Positions 1-5,659 of a stretch of DNA of 6,666 nt are shown here, in pieces. The position numbers and the translations under genes are program-made. Each line of letters starts with the position of its first letter. The stretch's first letter is position 1. The notes beneath the pieces were generated by a model, which saw only the letters and a list, made by a program, of their open reading frames with translations, ran no database searches and was not told the origin of the DNA. The DNA comes from Cacconaster sp045599325 (GTDB taxonomy: Bacteria > Bacteroidota > Bacteroidia > Bacteroidales > UBA932): assembly GCA_045599325.1 (NCBI GenBank), contig JAZRVT010000025.1:1-6666 (forward strand), in the 5' to 3' direction.

Positions 1-295
1 TGTCCACTCCGAGATTCTTCAATATATCGAGATGATATTTGATGCGGACCTTCTTCCTCCTCTCATCAACATATCCGCAGCCAAGTTCGCTGTAAACGGT
101 CTGATTCTTCAAGACATGGTACACAATGGTGAGCAGCTCACGCGCTGTGGCTACCAGGGCTCTCTTCTTGCCCCGACGTGCTGCCAGTCTTCTGTATCTC
201 TCGCTTATGAACGTATCCTTGGTGCGGCTCGCCGCCCAGGCGCATTCCGTGATTATCGCTTTCGTCGCCTTGTTGCCGTGATTGACGTGCGAGCT
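1..295 (-). CDS. IS110-family transposase, C-terminal part in the -1 frame (partial)
   Basis: Reading from the last A of the nine-A run (295) gives 98 uninterrupted codons to the window edge. The product begins SSHVNHGNKATKAIITECAW and contains AASRTKDTF, RRGKKRALVATARELL, YHVLKNQTVY and ERRKKVRIKYHLDILKNLG. This is the conserved C-terminal end of IS110 transposases (the G-N-K-x-x-K-x-x-I-x-x-x-A-W-A-A region and the following helices). It fits onto the 0-frame protein directly after KKK by a one-base backward slip. Together the two parts would give a transposase of more than 400 residues, near the length I expect for this subgroup. It has no start codon of its own in a sensible place, so it is made only as a frameshift product or not at all. 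Its stop lies outside the window. Confidence 0.85.
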
Positions 296-1218
296 TTTTT
301 TTTACCGGCACTCTCGTTGTTGCCGGGACTCACACCTGACCATGACGCAAGGTTGGAGGCTGTCGGAAACACCTCCATGTCAACGCCGATTTCAGCTATC
401 AGTTCCTTGGCTCCGGTCTTGTCAATTCCGGGTATCGTACACAGACGCTCTATATCGGCCTGAACGGACACGCAGCGGCGGTCTATCTCCGCCTCAAGTG
501 CCGCTATCTCCTTCTCAAGATTTGATATGCCGTTACGGATTGCTTTGAGCATGAACTTGTGATGCTCTGTGAAACAGCCCTCGACAGCATCATGGATTTC
601 CTCCTTGGTGCTCTTAAGACGACCATGCGTGCACAAGGAGGTGAGATACTCCGGATCAGTATGCCCATCCAGTATCTCGTCTATTATCTTCGTGCACGTA
701 ACGCCGTTCACGTTGCTGAAAACGCTCGACAGCTTCAGGTTCGCATCCTCTAGCACTTTCAGCATCCTGTTCTTTTCCGCCGTCACGTCCTCAACCTTCC
801 TGCGACGATACCTCGTCAGGTCGCGAAGATCGCGCTGGGCACGGTCCGGGATGAAACTGCCCTTCAGAAGACCGGCACGAAGAAGCTTGCATATCCATGC
901 AGAGTCCTTCTTGTCTGTCTTGTGACCGGGTACATACTTGATGTGCTGGGCATTCACCACCAGAAGAGTAAAACCGCCAGGTTCCAGTATGTTGATTACC
1001 GGCTTCCAGTACACGCCAGTACTCTCCATCGCAACGTGGGTAACACCCAATGACAACAGCCATTCTTTCATTTCTGTCAAAGATCGTGTCGTTGAGGAAA
1101 ACTCGCGAGTCTCACGCGCTATTCCGGTTCCTTCAACTGTGGCCACAATCACCTTCTTGTGTACATCCAGTCCGCAACATCTGTCTACGACCTGGGCAAA
1201 TTCGATTGTCTTATCCAT
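253..1218 (-). CDS. IS110-family transposase, N-terminal and serine-motif part (321 aa, ends by frameshift)
   Basis: This is the recombinase of an IS110-family element; the family uses a RuvC-like DEDD domain together with a C-terminal serine domain and, in characterised members, a bridge RNA. DEDD candidates are visible: D18 in GLDVHKK, E65 in AMESTGVYW, and D102 and D105 in HKTDKKD. A coiled-coil-like stretch spans about 225-250. The C-terminal domain starts near IPGIDKTGAKELIAEIG (262-278) and runs through ASWSGVSPGNNESAGKKK, where S303 is the probable catalytic serine. The last 13 residues (309-321) are out of frame: after the nine-A run the frame gives a basic, unfamiliar tail and a stop, while the expected conserved sequence continues in the -1 frame. 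The ATG at 1218 is the natural start, being 13 codons before the first strand of the DEDD domain. Confidence 0.9.
   Translation of the reverse strand: MDKTIEFAQVVDRCCGLDVHKKVIVATVEGTGIARETREFSSTTRSLTEMKEWLLSLGVTHVAMESTGVYWKPVINILEPGGFTLLVVNAQHIKYVPGHKTDKKDSAWICKLLRAGLLKGSFIPDRAQRDLRDLTRYRRRKVEDVTAEKNRMLKVLEDANLKLSSVFSNVNGVTCTKIIDEILDGHTDPEYLTSLCTHGRLKSTKEEIHDAVEGCFTEHHKFMLKAIRNGISNLEKEIAALEAEIDRRCVSVQADIERLCTIPGIDKTGAKELIAEIGVDMEVFPTASNLASWSGVSPGNNESAGKKKARTSITATRRRKR
295..303 (-). other. Nine-A run: -1 frameshift or slippage site in the transposase
   Basis: On the coding strand the reading is GGT AAA AAA AAA GCT. This contains a canonical A AAA AAA G slippery heptamer in the correct phase for -1 ribosomal frameshifting, and the run is long enough for transcriptional slippage. 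Moving one base back restores the conserved transposase reading. The alternatives are a genuine inactivating deletion of one A (or insertion of two), or a homopolymer sequencing error. Confidence 0.6.
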
Positions 1219-1219
1219 T

Positions 1220-1284
1220 GCGCTCGCATTTTTGGTTCGTGGCCAAAGTTACGGAAATAACTTTTCATTCTCTTTGGCGAGCGC
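1220..1284 (-). repeat. Nested inverted repeats upstream of the transposase; candidate bridge-RNA or leader structure
   Basis: Three perfect arm pairs lie within 65 bases. GCGCTCGC at 1220-1227 pairs with GCGAGCGC at 1277-1284. CCAAAG at 1243-1248 pairs with CTTTGG at 1272-1277. AAGTTA at 1246-1251 pairs with TAACTT at 1258-1263 around a 6-nt loop. The last two share bases and would be alternative folds. The outer arm begins two bases upstream of the transposase ATG, so the fold could also control its translation. In IS110-type elements the non-coding end before the transposase encodes the bridge RNA, which makes this a candidate part of it. The segment is shorter than a typical bridge RNA, and the target- and donor-binding loops cannot be assigned by eye. 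Confidence 0.4.
1244..1251 (-). promoter_or_regulatory. Possible -7 box for the transposase
   Basis: TAACTTTG on the minus strand matches the Bacteroides TAnnTTTG -7 consensus and ends 25 bases before the transposase ATG. No TTG or TTTG is found at the expected -33 distance, so the promoter is incomplete or weak. The box also lies inside the inverted repeats, so the match may be fortuitous. Confidence 0.3.
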
Positions 1285-1312
1285 TTGCGGTCATGTAGAT
1301 TTCATATATTTG
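1285..1312 (+). promoter_or_regulatory. Promoter of the first small-ORF/lipoprotein cassette
   Basis: TATATTTG at 1305-1312 matches the Bacteroides -7 consensus TAnnTTTG exactly. TTG at 1285-1287 can serve as a -33 element with a 17-base gap, somewhat shorter than usual. Transcription would begin near 1318, giving a leader of about 45 nt before the ATG at 1364, almost the same as in the paralogous cassette. The -33 element touches the outer arm of the IS-proximal inverted repeat, so insertion of the IS may have altered the upstream part of this promoter. Confidence 0.5.
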
Positions 1313-1325
1313 GGGTGTGATACTG

Positions 1326-1340
1326 CGGCGGTCAGCGCCG
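1326..1340 (+). repeat. Small hairpin in the leader of the first cassette
   Basis: CGGCG at 1326-1330 and CGCCG at 1336-1340 form a perfect 5-bp GC stem around GTCAG. It would sit about 10 nt into the predicted transcript and 23 nt before the small ORF. No U-run follows, so it is not a terminator. It could protect the 5' end of the message or be incidental. Confidence 0.35.
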
Positions 1341-1363
1341 TGTTTGAATAAAGACATACAGTT

Positions 1364-1519
1364 ATGACAGACAAAATTAACAACACTGCCGGCAACCGGC
1401 TCCGCTACAGGAGTCCGAAAGTCAATGTGATTGAGGTGAAAGTTCAGAACATGCTCTGCTATAGCCCCATTGGTGAGATATATGCAACCGAGATGGAAGA
1501 AGGCGATGAAAACTGGTAA
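1364..1519 (+). CDS. Small protein of 51 aa, first member of a paired family
   Basis: ATG to TAA encodes 51 residues beginning MTDKINNTAGNRLRYRSPKV and ending in the acidic EMEEGDENW. The core, residues 15-35, reads Y-R-S-P-K-V-N-V-I-E-V-K-V-Q-N-M-L-C-Y-S-P. Its motif (Y-x-S-P-[KQ], then I-E-[VL]-[KR]-x-Q-x-[MV]-L-C-x-S) recurs in the 47-aa ORF at 5434-5577, which is placed identically before the paralogous lipoprotein. That conservation in sequence and position is the main evidence that it is translated. There is no signal peptide or membrane segment. I recall similar tiny hypothetical proteins near Bacteroidales surface-protein genes but know no function. It lies downstream of a predicted promoter and 37 bases before the lipoprotein ATG, so the two are probably co-transcribed. 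Confidence 0.75.
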   Translation: MTDKINNTAGNRLRYRSPKVNVIEVKVQNMLCYSPIGEIYATEMEEGDENW

Positions 1520-1527
1520 CGGCTGTA

Positions 1528-1536
1528 AAAAGAAAC
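1528..1536 (+). promoter_or_regulatory. Conserved AAAAGAAAC element between small ORF and lipoprotein gene
   Basis: The nonamer AAAAGAAAC starts 9 bases after the small-ORF stop and ends 20 bases before the lipoprotein ATG. The same nonamer follows the small-ORF stop in the paralogous cassette (5428-5420, minus strand). It may be an A-rich translation enhancer, or simply sequence retained from duplication of the cassette. Confidence 0.3.
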
Positions 1537-1556
1537 GGTAATAAGTGAACAATCAT

Positions 1557-3482
1557 ATGAATAAGACAATCAGAACGATTCTCAGCGCAGCTGTCTTCAT
1601 TGCGCTGGCTGTTTCCTGCCACAATGGGATTGACGGAACCGAGCCCGTTGACAAAGCCGGAAAGAGTATCGAAATCAGCATAAACGGACTGATGGGCGAA
1701 TACACCCAGGCCGACGATACAAAAGCATCTCTTGTCAATAATATCCGAGTCTCCTGGGAAGGAGGCGAGACGGTCTATGTGTTCGATGGGACCGAGTGCC
1801 TCGGATCCTTGAAGGCGTCGATTTCCGGAGACGACAGATATGCTCTCCTCTCGACCGACGCCACCCATACTGTAGCCACGCCTGCAGAAGGAACAACGAA
1901 ACTTACCCTCGTGTACAGTCCGCTTCTTAATGAGAATGAGGCCCCGGAGGTAATCAACGGCAACCTGTCGATCCCTCTCTCCGTCCAGAACGGCGGAAAG
2001 GCGCCATTCGTAGCCTATGCGACACTGGATTACAAAGGCGTGAATTCCATCACCGATCAAGTCGTCGCTTTCAAGTTCGCGACATCGGTCATCAGAGTCA
2101 ACTGCACCGGTCTCAGTCCCAATACCGCCATCTCGTCCGCCACATTGAGCGATGTAAACACGGTGTGCAAACTCACCCTCTCCGGCACCGCCGCTCCAAC
2201 CGTGTCCGGTGATGTCAACGGAACCATAACCAGAACAGGCGACGCATACTTCCCGGCAGAGAAGGTGAATTCAGAGGGCGAGGCAGTGTTCCAGATAGCC
2301 GTCCCTGTCCTTTCCGCCGGAACCCGCGAACTGGCGCTGCTTCAGGAAACAGGCAAGTATGAGGATAATAATTTCTCGCAGAATGCACTGGCCGCTGCGA
2401 CATCGGTCAATACCGTATGCCAGCTTGTTATCTGGAAAGGCACAGTCACTTTCGATGTGCAGGGCCACAGCACTGCCCCTGTCCCAATCACGGGCTTGAA
2501 CTACGAATCGATGATTTCCGCCCCGGCAACGCCGCTTGCCGACTGTTTCAAGTTCAGCGGCTGGTTCAAGGAAGCAGACTGCATCAATGCCTGGGACTTC
2601 GCTGCCGACAAGGTGACCGAGGACATCACTCTGTATGCGAAATGGGTCTCCGTATTGCCAGCCGGTATTCTTATTGGCAAGTTCACGGTGGACGCAACAG
2701 GCAGGCAGGTATATTTCTCGAGGGGCGATATGTTGCACAACTTCACTGACAAAACTGATTATGGTAAAATCATGTTCCGCATCGAGGATCTTCAGCACCA
2801 CACCCTGCCGACCAAGGACAGTTCATGGAACGAAAAGCACGAGAACCATTTCCATTGGAGCTCATATTATTCAAAGTCTATCAACGATGTTTATCAAGGC
2901 AGAAATTATGAGGAAATAGGCGATGTTCTCTTTACGAACGAGACGGAAAACTCTCCTAAGGTGTCTGAGAACGTGGGAAAAAAACAGCTGATTCCAATCA
3001 TCCGCGTCGACAGCCTCGATCTGAAGAGTGTATGGCGCGTCCTTTCCGCAAAGGAATGGAATTATCTTCTGTATGAAAGGACAATGACCTACGGAAAAAA
3101 AAGATGGACCAATCAAATACGCGGCGTATTCATTGGGGATAAAGTACTGGGGCGCAGAATACACAGGGGAATTTTCATCTATCCGGACGATTACAACTCA
3201 GATACAGTGTCCAATGAGACCGCCTTCACTTGGGAGCGGATCGAGGAGGCCGGCATCGTATTCCTGCCGGCAGCCGGGGTCCGCCACTACAGTGCAACCT
3301 ATGGGCCACAAGTGAGGGGACTGAATACTGAGGAAACAAGCTGGTACTGGACCTCGACCTCCCACGAAACGGATTCGGCCAAAGCGTACGGAGTGAAGTT
3401 TGATTTGCTTGAAGGACCTGTGGTGGAGGCTCAACCCCGTGGTGTAGGAAGTGCCGTCCGTCTTGTCAGGGACTGCAACTGA
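1557..3482 (+). CDS. Surface lipoprotein: fimbrillin-like region, InlB-type repeat, C-terminal lectin-like/FISUMP domain (641 aa)
   Basis: The ATG at 1557 is chosen over the in-frame GTG at 1545 because it gives a clean lipoprotein signal: MNKTIRTILSAAVFIALAVS, then C21 in the lipobox AVSC. Residues ~35-290 look like a Bacteroidales fimbrillin (Mfa-like) region, with an ISWEGGE-like turn (IRVSWEGGETVYVF) and the sandwich segment FKFATSVIRVNCTGL. Residues ~295-364 are a Listeria-Bacteroides (InlB B/Flg_new) repeat: VTFDVQGHS, FSGWFKEADC, AWDF, ITLYAKW. After the linker LPAG (367-370) comes a C-terminal domain shared with the gene at 3637-5394. Shared motifs are HFHWSS, VWRVLSAKEWNYL, ERTMTYGKKRWT, IYPDDY, IVFLPAAGVR, WYWTSTS and GSAVRLVRDC. 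The YW[ST]S ... G-S-x-VRL pattern is typical of C-type-lectin/FISUMP folds. The protein is probably exported and lipid-anchored; adhesion or glycan binding is inferred only. Confidence 0.85.
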   Translation: MNKTIRTILSAAVFIALAVSCHNGIDGTEPVDKAGKSIEISINGLMGEYTQADDTKASLVNNIRVSWEGGETVYVFDGTECLGSLKASISGDDRYALLSTDATHTVATPAEGTTKLTLVYSPLLNENEAPEVINGNLSIPLSVQNGGKAPFVAYATLDYKGVNSITDQVVAFKFATSVIRVNCTGLSPNTAISSATLSDVNTVCKLTLSGTAAPTVSGDVNGTITRTGDAYFPAEKVNSEGEAVFQIAVPVLSAGTRELALLQETGKYEDNNFSQNALAAATSVNTVCQLVIWKGTVTFDVQGHSTAPVPITGLNYESMISAPATPLADCFKFSGWFKEADCINAWDFAADKVTEDITLYAKWVSVLPAGILIGKFTVDATGRQVYFSRGDMLHNFTDKTDYGKIMFRIEDLQHHTLPTKDSSWNEKHENHFHWSSYYSKSINDVYQGRNYEEIGDVLFTNETENSPKVSENVGKKQLIPIIRVDSLDLKSVWRVLSAKEWNYLLYERTMTYGKKRWTNQIRGVFIGDKVLGRRIHRGIFIYPDDYNSDTVSNETAFTWERIEEAGIVFLPAAGVRHYSATYGPQVRGLNTEETSWYWTSTSHETDSAKAYGVKFDLLEGPVVEAQPRGVGSAVRLVRDCN

Positions 3483-3488
3483 TTGTTA

Positions 3489-3524
3489 CTGATTCCCTGT
3501 CTTGCACAGGGAATCAGATTTTCT
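3489..3524 (+). terminator. Rho-independent terminator of the first lipoprotein gene
   Basis: A perfect 12-bp stem (CTGATTCCCTGT at 3489-3500, ACAGGGAATCAG at 3506-3517) closes a 5-nt loop CTTGC and is followed by ATTTTCT. It starts 6 bases after the stop codon. On the other strand the same hairpin is not followed by a U-run, so it serves the plus-strand gene best. It may still help stop readthrough from the convergent gene. Confidence 0.85.
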
Positions 3525-3636
3525 GCCCTCTCAGTCCAACCAGATTTTCATTGGTGACGACCTGGTCAGAAGCGATGTTCATCCGCTGAATTCCCTGAGA
3601 TCCGTCCATCAGCAAACTTGGCTCATCACTCGACTC

Positions 3637-5394
3637 TCACTGACATTCTGTTATAAGCCGGACACTGGAGCCGTGGTTGCGTAATTCGCGGTCGCTCAGA
3701 TCGACAAGGACGCTGCCTAAGAGCACGGAGCACACCTGGTCCTTGTTGAATAAAGAAGACGACCAATAGTAACCGTTGTCACCGACTAAATCGACAGAGG
3801 AACCATTGCGGCAGCCTGCAACGGGAAGGAAGACACAATCTTGAGGGAAGTTTTCATTTGTATAATTTATGCCGGGAGCCAGAACGGAACCGCTGTAATC
3901 ATCCGGATAGAGTACAAGACCCGACATTCCACCATAAGTGATATTGAGTGTGTATCTGTCTTTTCCATTCTTCATTGTTCTGGTATTGAACATATACTGC
4001 CACTCCTTGATGGAGAGTGCGCGCCAACCAGTCTTCGCCGCTCCTTCCACGTTGACGGAGAAGCCCTCTGCATTGGTGAAGAACAAGTCACCGATGCTCG
4101 TGTCTTCGTCATAGTAGTCTTCGCCAAAGGTCACTGAGCCCGTCTTGCTCCAGTAGAAATGGGACACATGGTTTGAATCCCATGAACCTTCGTCAGGAGT
4201 ATCGTACTGATTATTCTCGAACTTGAACAAGCTGCTGTCATAATACAGGTTGCCCTTGGAGAAGTGAATCTTCTTAACCGTTGTACCGTCATCACCGCTT
4301 ATACTGAACACGCCGGGCAGCGCACCGGCCGGCAGAGAGGATACAGTGACTTCACAGCTTGCCGTCTTGTTGCCGTCCTTCGTTGTCACCGTGATTGTTG
4401 CCGTTCCGGCGCCTGTGGCTGTCACCTTTCCGTTCTGGTCTACAGATGCGACAGATGGCGCACTGCTTCCCCAAGTTACATTCTTATTTTCCGCATTCTC
4501 AGGAAGTACAGTGGCAGTAAGAGTTTCGTATTCTCCAACATAAAGTGCCTTCTCATTCTTATTAAGGCTTACGCTCTCGACAGGAACTATGAAATCGCCG
4601 GATGTGGCAAGGGTGTTTACGGTGTTGTATTGAATGGTTTGGGGAACTGTTGCGTGTTTGGTACACCTCTTTCCGCTTATAGCGGTTAAGATTACAGTGA
4701 GGTTGGTGTATGTTCCGGCAGGTACCGCTATGTTGAATTTCTTTGCGCTTGTACCGAGGGCTACGCCACCATCTCCGAGATCAAGGGTGATGCCGGGCTT
4801 GTCGCCTTCCTGCTGAGTGATTACTGCCTGCCCGTTGTTATTCACAGTGAACTTGCCGCTCATTGCTTCGTCGGCCTTGACTTCGATGGACTTGAGGACG
4901 ATGTCTGCCGTTGTGCTGTTAAAATTCAGCTGAAGCACAGAACCGAGGCTCGCAAAGGGGAAAGTCTGGGTTTCCGTAGCGGAGAGAGTATTCTTGCAGT
5001 ACATAGGGACGGTCTGGCTGTTTGCCTGATTGGCCGGCCATATGAGGTCTGCCCCACTCACAATTGACTCGGGATAATAAGCTTCCACAGTTTCTCCTGC
5101 TGTGAAAGGTGACTTATCGCAGGTAAATGTTCCCTTTGTGGTTCCTGCTCCACCCACAAGTTTGAAAATGGCACTGTTCGATGCATTCTTCACAAGAATT
5201 TGATCTTTGTCGCACCATAAAATGTCATACTTGTATGCCATCTCAGTTTTTGTGCCTGTCGCACCTATGCCTTCTGACACAGCGCAGATGGTCATAGGCG
5301 AGAGTTCCTTCGTCTCAGGACCGTTTTCCTTCTGGCAGGATATGGCAAAAAGAACTGACGCAAGCGCTGCCAATGCGATTACTGTCTTTTTCAT
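3637..5394 (-). CDS. Surface lipoprotein: fimbrillin-like region, BIG2 domain, C-terminal lectin-like/FISUMP domain (585 aa)
   Basis: The start at 5394 is preferred over the in-frame ATG at 5418. It gives a normal lipoprotein signal (MKKTVIALAALASVLFAIS, C20) and a 39-base gap from the upstream small ORF, matching the 37 bases in the other cassette. Residues ~30-265 resemble a fimbrillin-like region (ATGTKTEMAYKYDILW, LGSVLQLNFNS, KFNIAVPAGTYTNL). Residues ~271-352 are a bacterial Ig-like group 2 (BIG2) domain: VESVSLNKNEKALYVGE, VTWGSSAPSVASVD, GKVTATGAGTATITV. LPAG at 354-357 opens the C-terminal domain, paralogous to that of the gene at 1557-3482: IHFSKGNLYY, HFYWSK, GWRALSIKEWQYMF, TRTMKNGKDRYT, LYPDDY, VFLPVAGCRNG, GYYWSSS and GSSVRLITEC. 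It is probably lipid-anchored and surface-exposed. The ligand is unknown. No clear terminator follows it on its own strand. Confidence 0.85.
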   Translation of the reverse strand: MKKTVIALAALASVLFAISCQKENGPETKELSPMTICAVSEGIGATGTKTEMAYKYDILWCDKDQILVKNASNSAIFKLVGGAGTTKGTFTCDKSPFTAGETVEAYYPESIVSGADLIWPANQANSQTVPMYCKNTLSATETQTFPFASLGSVLQLNFNSTTADIVLKSIEVKADEAMSGKFTVNNNGQAVITQQEGDKPGITLDLGDGGVALGTSAKKFNIAVPAGTYTNLTVILTAISGKRCTKHATVPQTIQYNTVNTLATSGDFIVPVESVSLNKNEKALYVGEYETLTATVLPENAENKNVTWGSSAPSVASVDQNGKVTATGAGTATITVTTKDGNKTASCEVTVSSLPAGALPGVFSISGDDGTTVKKIHFSKGNLYYDSSLFKFENNQYDTPDEGSWDSNHVSHFYWSKTGSVTFGEDYYDEDTSIGDLFFTNAEGFSVNVEGAAKTGWRALSIKEWQYMFNTRTMKNGKDRYTLNITYGGMSGLVLYPDDYSGSVLAPGINYTNENFPQDCVFLPVAGCRNGSSVDLVGDNGYYWSSSLFNKDQVCSVLLGSVLVDLSDRELRNHGSSVRLITECQ

Positions 5395-5419
5395 GTTCAG
5401 GTTTTTTAATATTCTCATT

Positions 5420-5428
5420 GTTTCTTTT
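5420..5428 (-). promoter_or_regulatory. Conserved AAAAGAAAC element, second copy
   Basis: AAAAGAAAC on the minus strand begins 6 bases after the 47-aa ORF stop and ends 25 bases before the preferred lipoprotein ATG. It matches the element at 1528-1536 in the paralogous cassette in sequence and approximate placement. Its closeness to the ATG at 5418 (one intervening base) argues against that ATG being the start served by it. Confidence 0.3.
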
Positions 5429-5433
5429 CAGGA

Positions 5434-5577
5434 CTATATACTTTCGAAATCATCCTCATTCAATTCATTTTCGATCATACTCTTGTTCCCTCCGCTCTGG
5501 CAGAGGACCGCCTGAGCCCTGAGTTCTATTGTCTTCGCCTGGGGAGACACATATAAAGTCCGCTGTTCTTTTTTCAT
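5434..5577 (-). CDS. Small protein of 47 aa, second member of the paired family
   Basis: ATG to TAG encodes 47 residues beginning MKKEQRTLYVSPQAKTIELR, continuing AQAVLCQSGG and ending with the acidic ENELNEDDFESI. Residues 9-29 align without gaps with residues 15-35 of the 51-aa ORF at 1364-1519. The shared positions are Y-x-S-P, I-E-[VL], Q-x-[VM]-L-C-x-S, with the rest of the tail divergent but acidic. It has no signal sequence or hydrophobic segment long enough to span a membrane. It stands 43 bases downstream of a strong predicted transcription start and 39 bases before the lipoprotein ATG, so co-transcription is likely. The function is unknown. A regulatory leader peptide, a chaperone-like partner of the lipoprotein or a processed secreted peptide are all possible, and none is shown. 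Confidence 0.75.
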   Translation of the reverse strand: MKKEQRTLYVSPQAKTIELRAQAVLCQSGGNKSMIENELNEDDFESI

Positions 5578-5626
5578 TTTATGCTGTAGTTCTTGATTGC
5601 CTAAGATAATTGTCTCTAAAACTATT

Positions 5627-5656
5627 CAAAGATACAGAATAATTTCGATGTCCCAA
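5627..5656 (-). promoter_or_regulatory. Promoter of the second small-ORF/lipoprotein cassette
   Basis: TATCTTTG at 5634-5627 on the minus strand matches the Bacteroides -7 consensus, and TTG at 5656-5654 lies 19 bases upstream, the usual -33 spacing. Transcription should begin near 5620, giving a leader of about 43 nt before the ATG at 5577. This is the best promoter in the window. An inverted repeat (5660-5675) ends four bases upstream of its -33 element. Confidence 0.65.
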
Positions 5657-5659
5657 GAA

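Larger units (their letters stand above)
1..1284 (-). mobile_element. IS110-family insertion sequence, partial (right boundary approximate)
   Basis: The element is identified by its transposase, which has the IS110-type DEDD N-terminal domain and the Transposase_20-type C-terminal domain. It is truncated by the window edge at position 1. The boundary on the other side cannot be fixed: IS110 elements typically lack long terminal inverted repeats and make little or no target duplication, so no end can be read directly. The limit used here is the outer arm of the inverted repeat upstream of the transposase start. The true end should lie between about 1284 and the small ORF at 1364. Transcription of the transposase diverges from the neighbouring lipoprotein cassette. 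Confidence 0.7.

Noticed and set aside
227..294. GCGAGC (289-294) and GCTCGC (227-232) as a stimulatory stem for frameshifting in the transposase
   Set aside because: Only 6 bp with a loop of more than 50 nt and immediately adjacent to the slippery run with no spacer; not a convincing frameshift stimulator.
1545..1556. GTG at 1545 as the start of the first lipoprotein
   Set aside because: The ATG at 1557 gives a normal signal peptide and matches the spacing of the paralogous gene; the GTG adds four residues (MNNH) with no support.
1422..2060. A 212-aa ORF on the minus strand opposite the first small ORF and lipoprotein N-terminus
   Set aside because: It is antisense to two supported coding regions, has no recognisable motif, and its product reads like reverse translation of the lipoprotein gene.
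3525..3636. Terminator for the minus-strand lipoprotein gene in the convergent gap
   Set aside because: Only short imperfect pairings (for example GACC-T-GGTC) without a U-run on the minus strand were found; termination may rely on the shared hairpin at 3489-3517 or on Rho.
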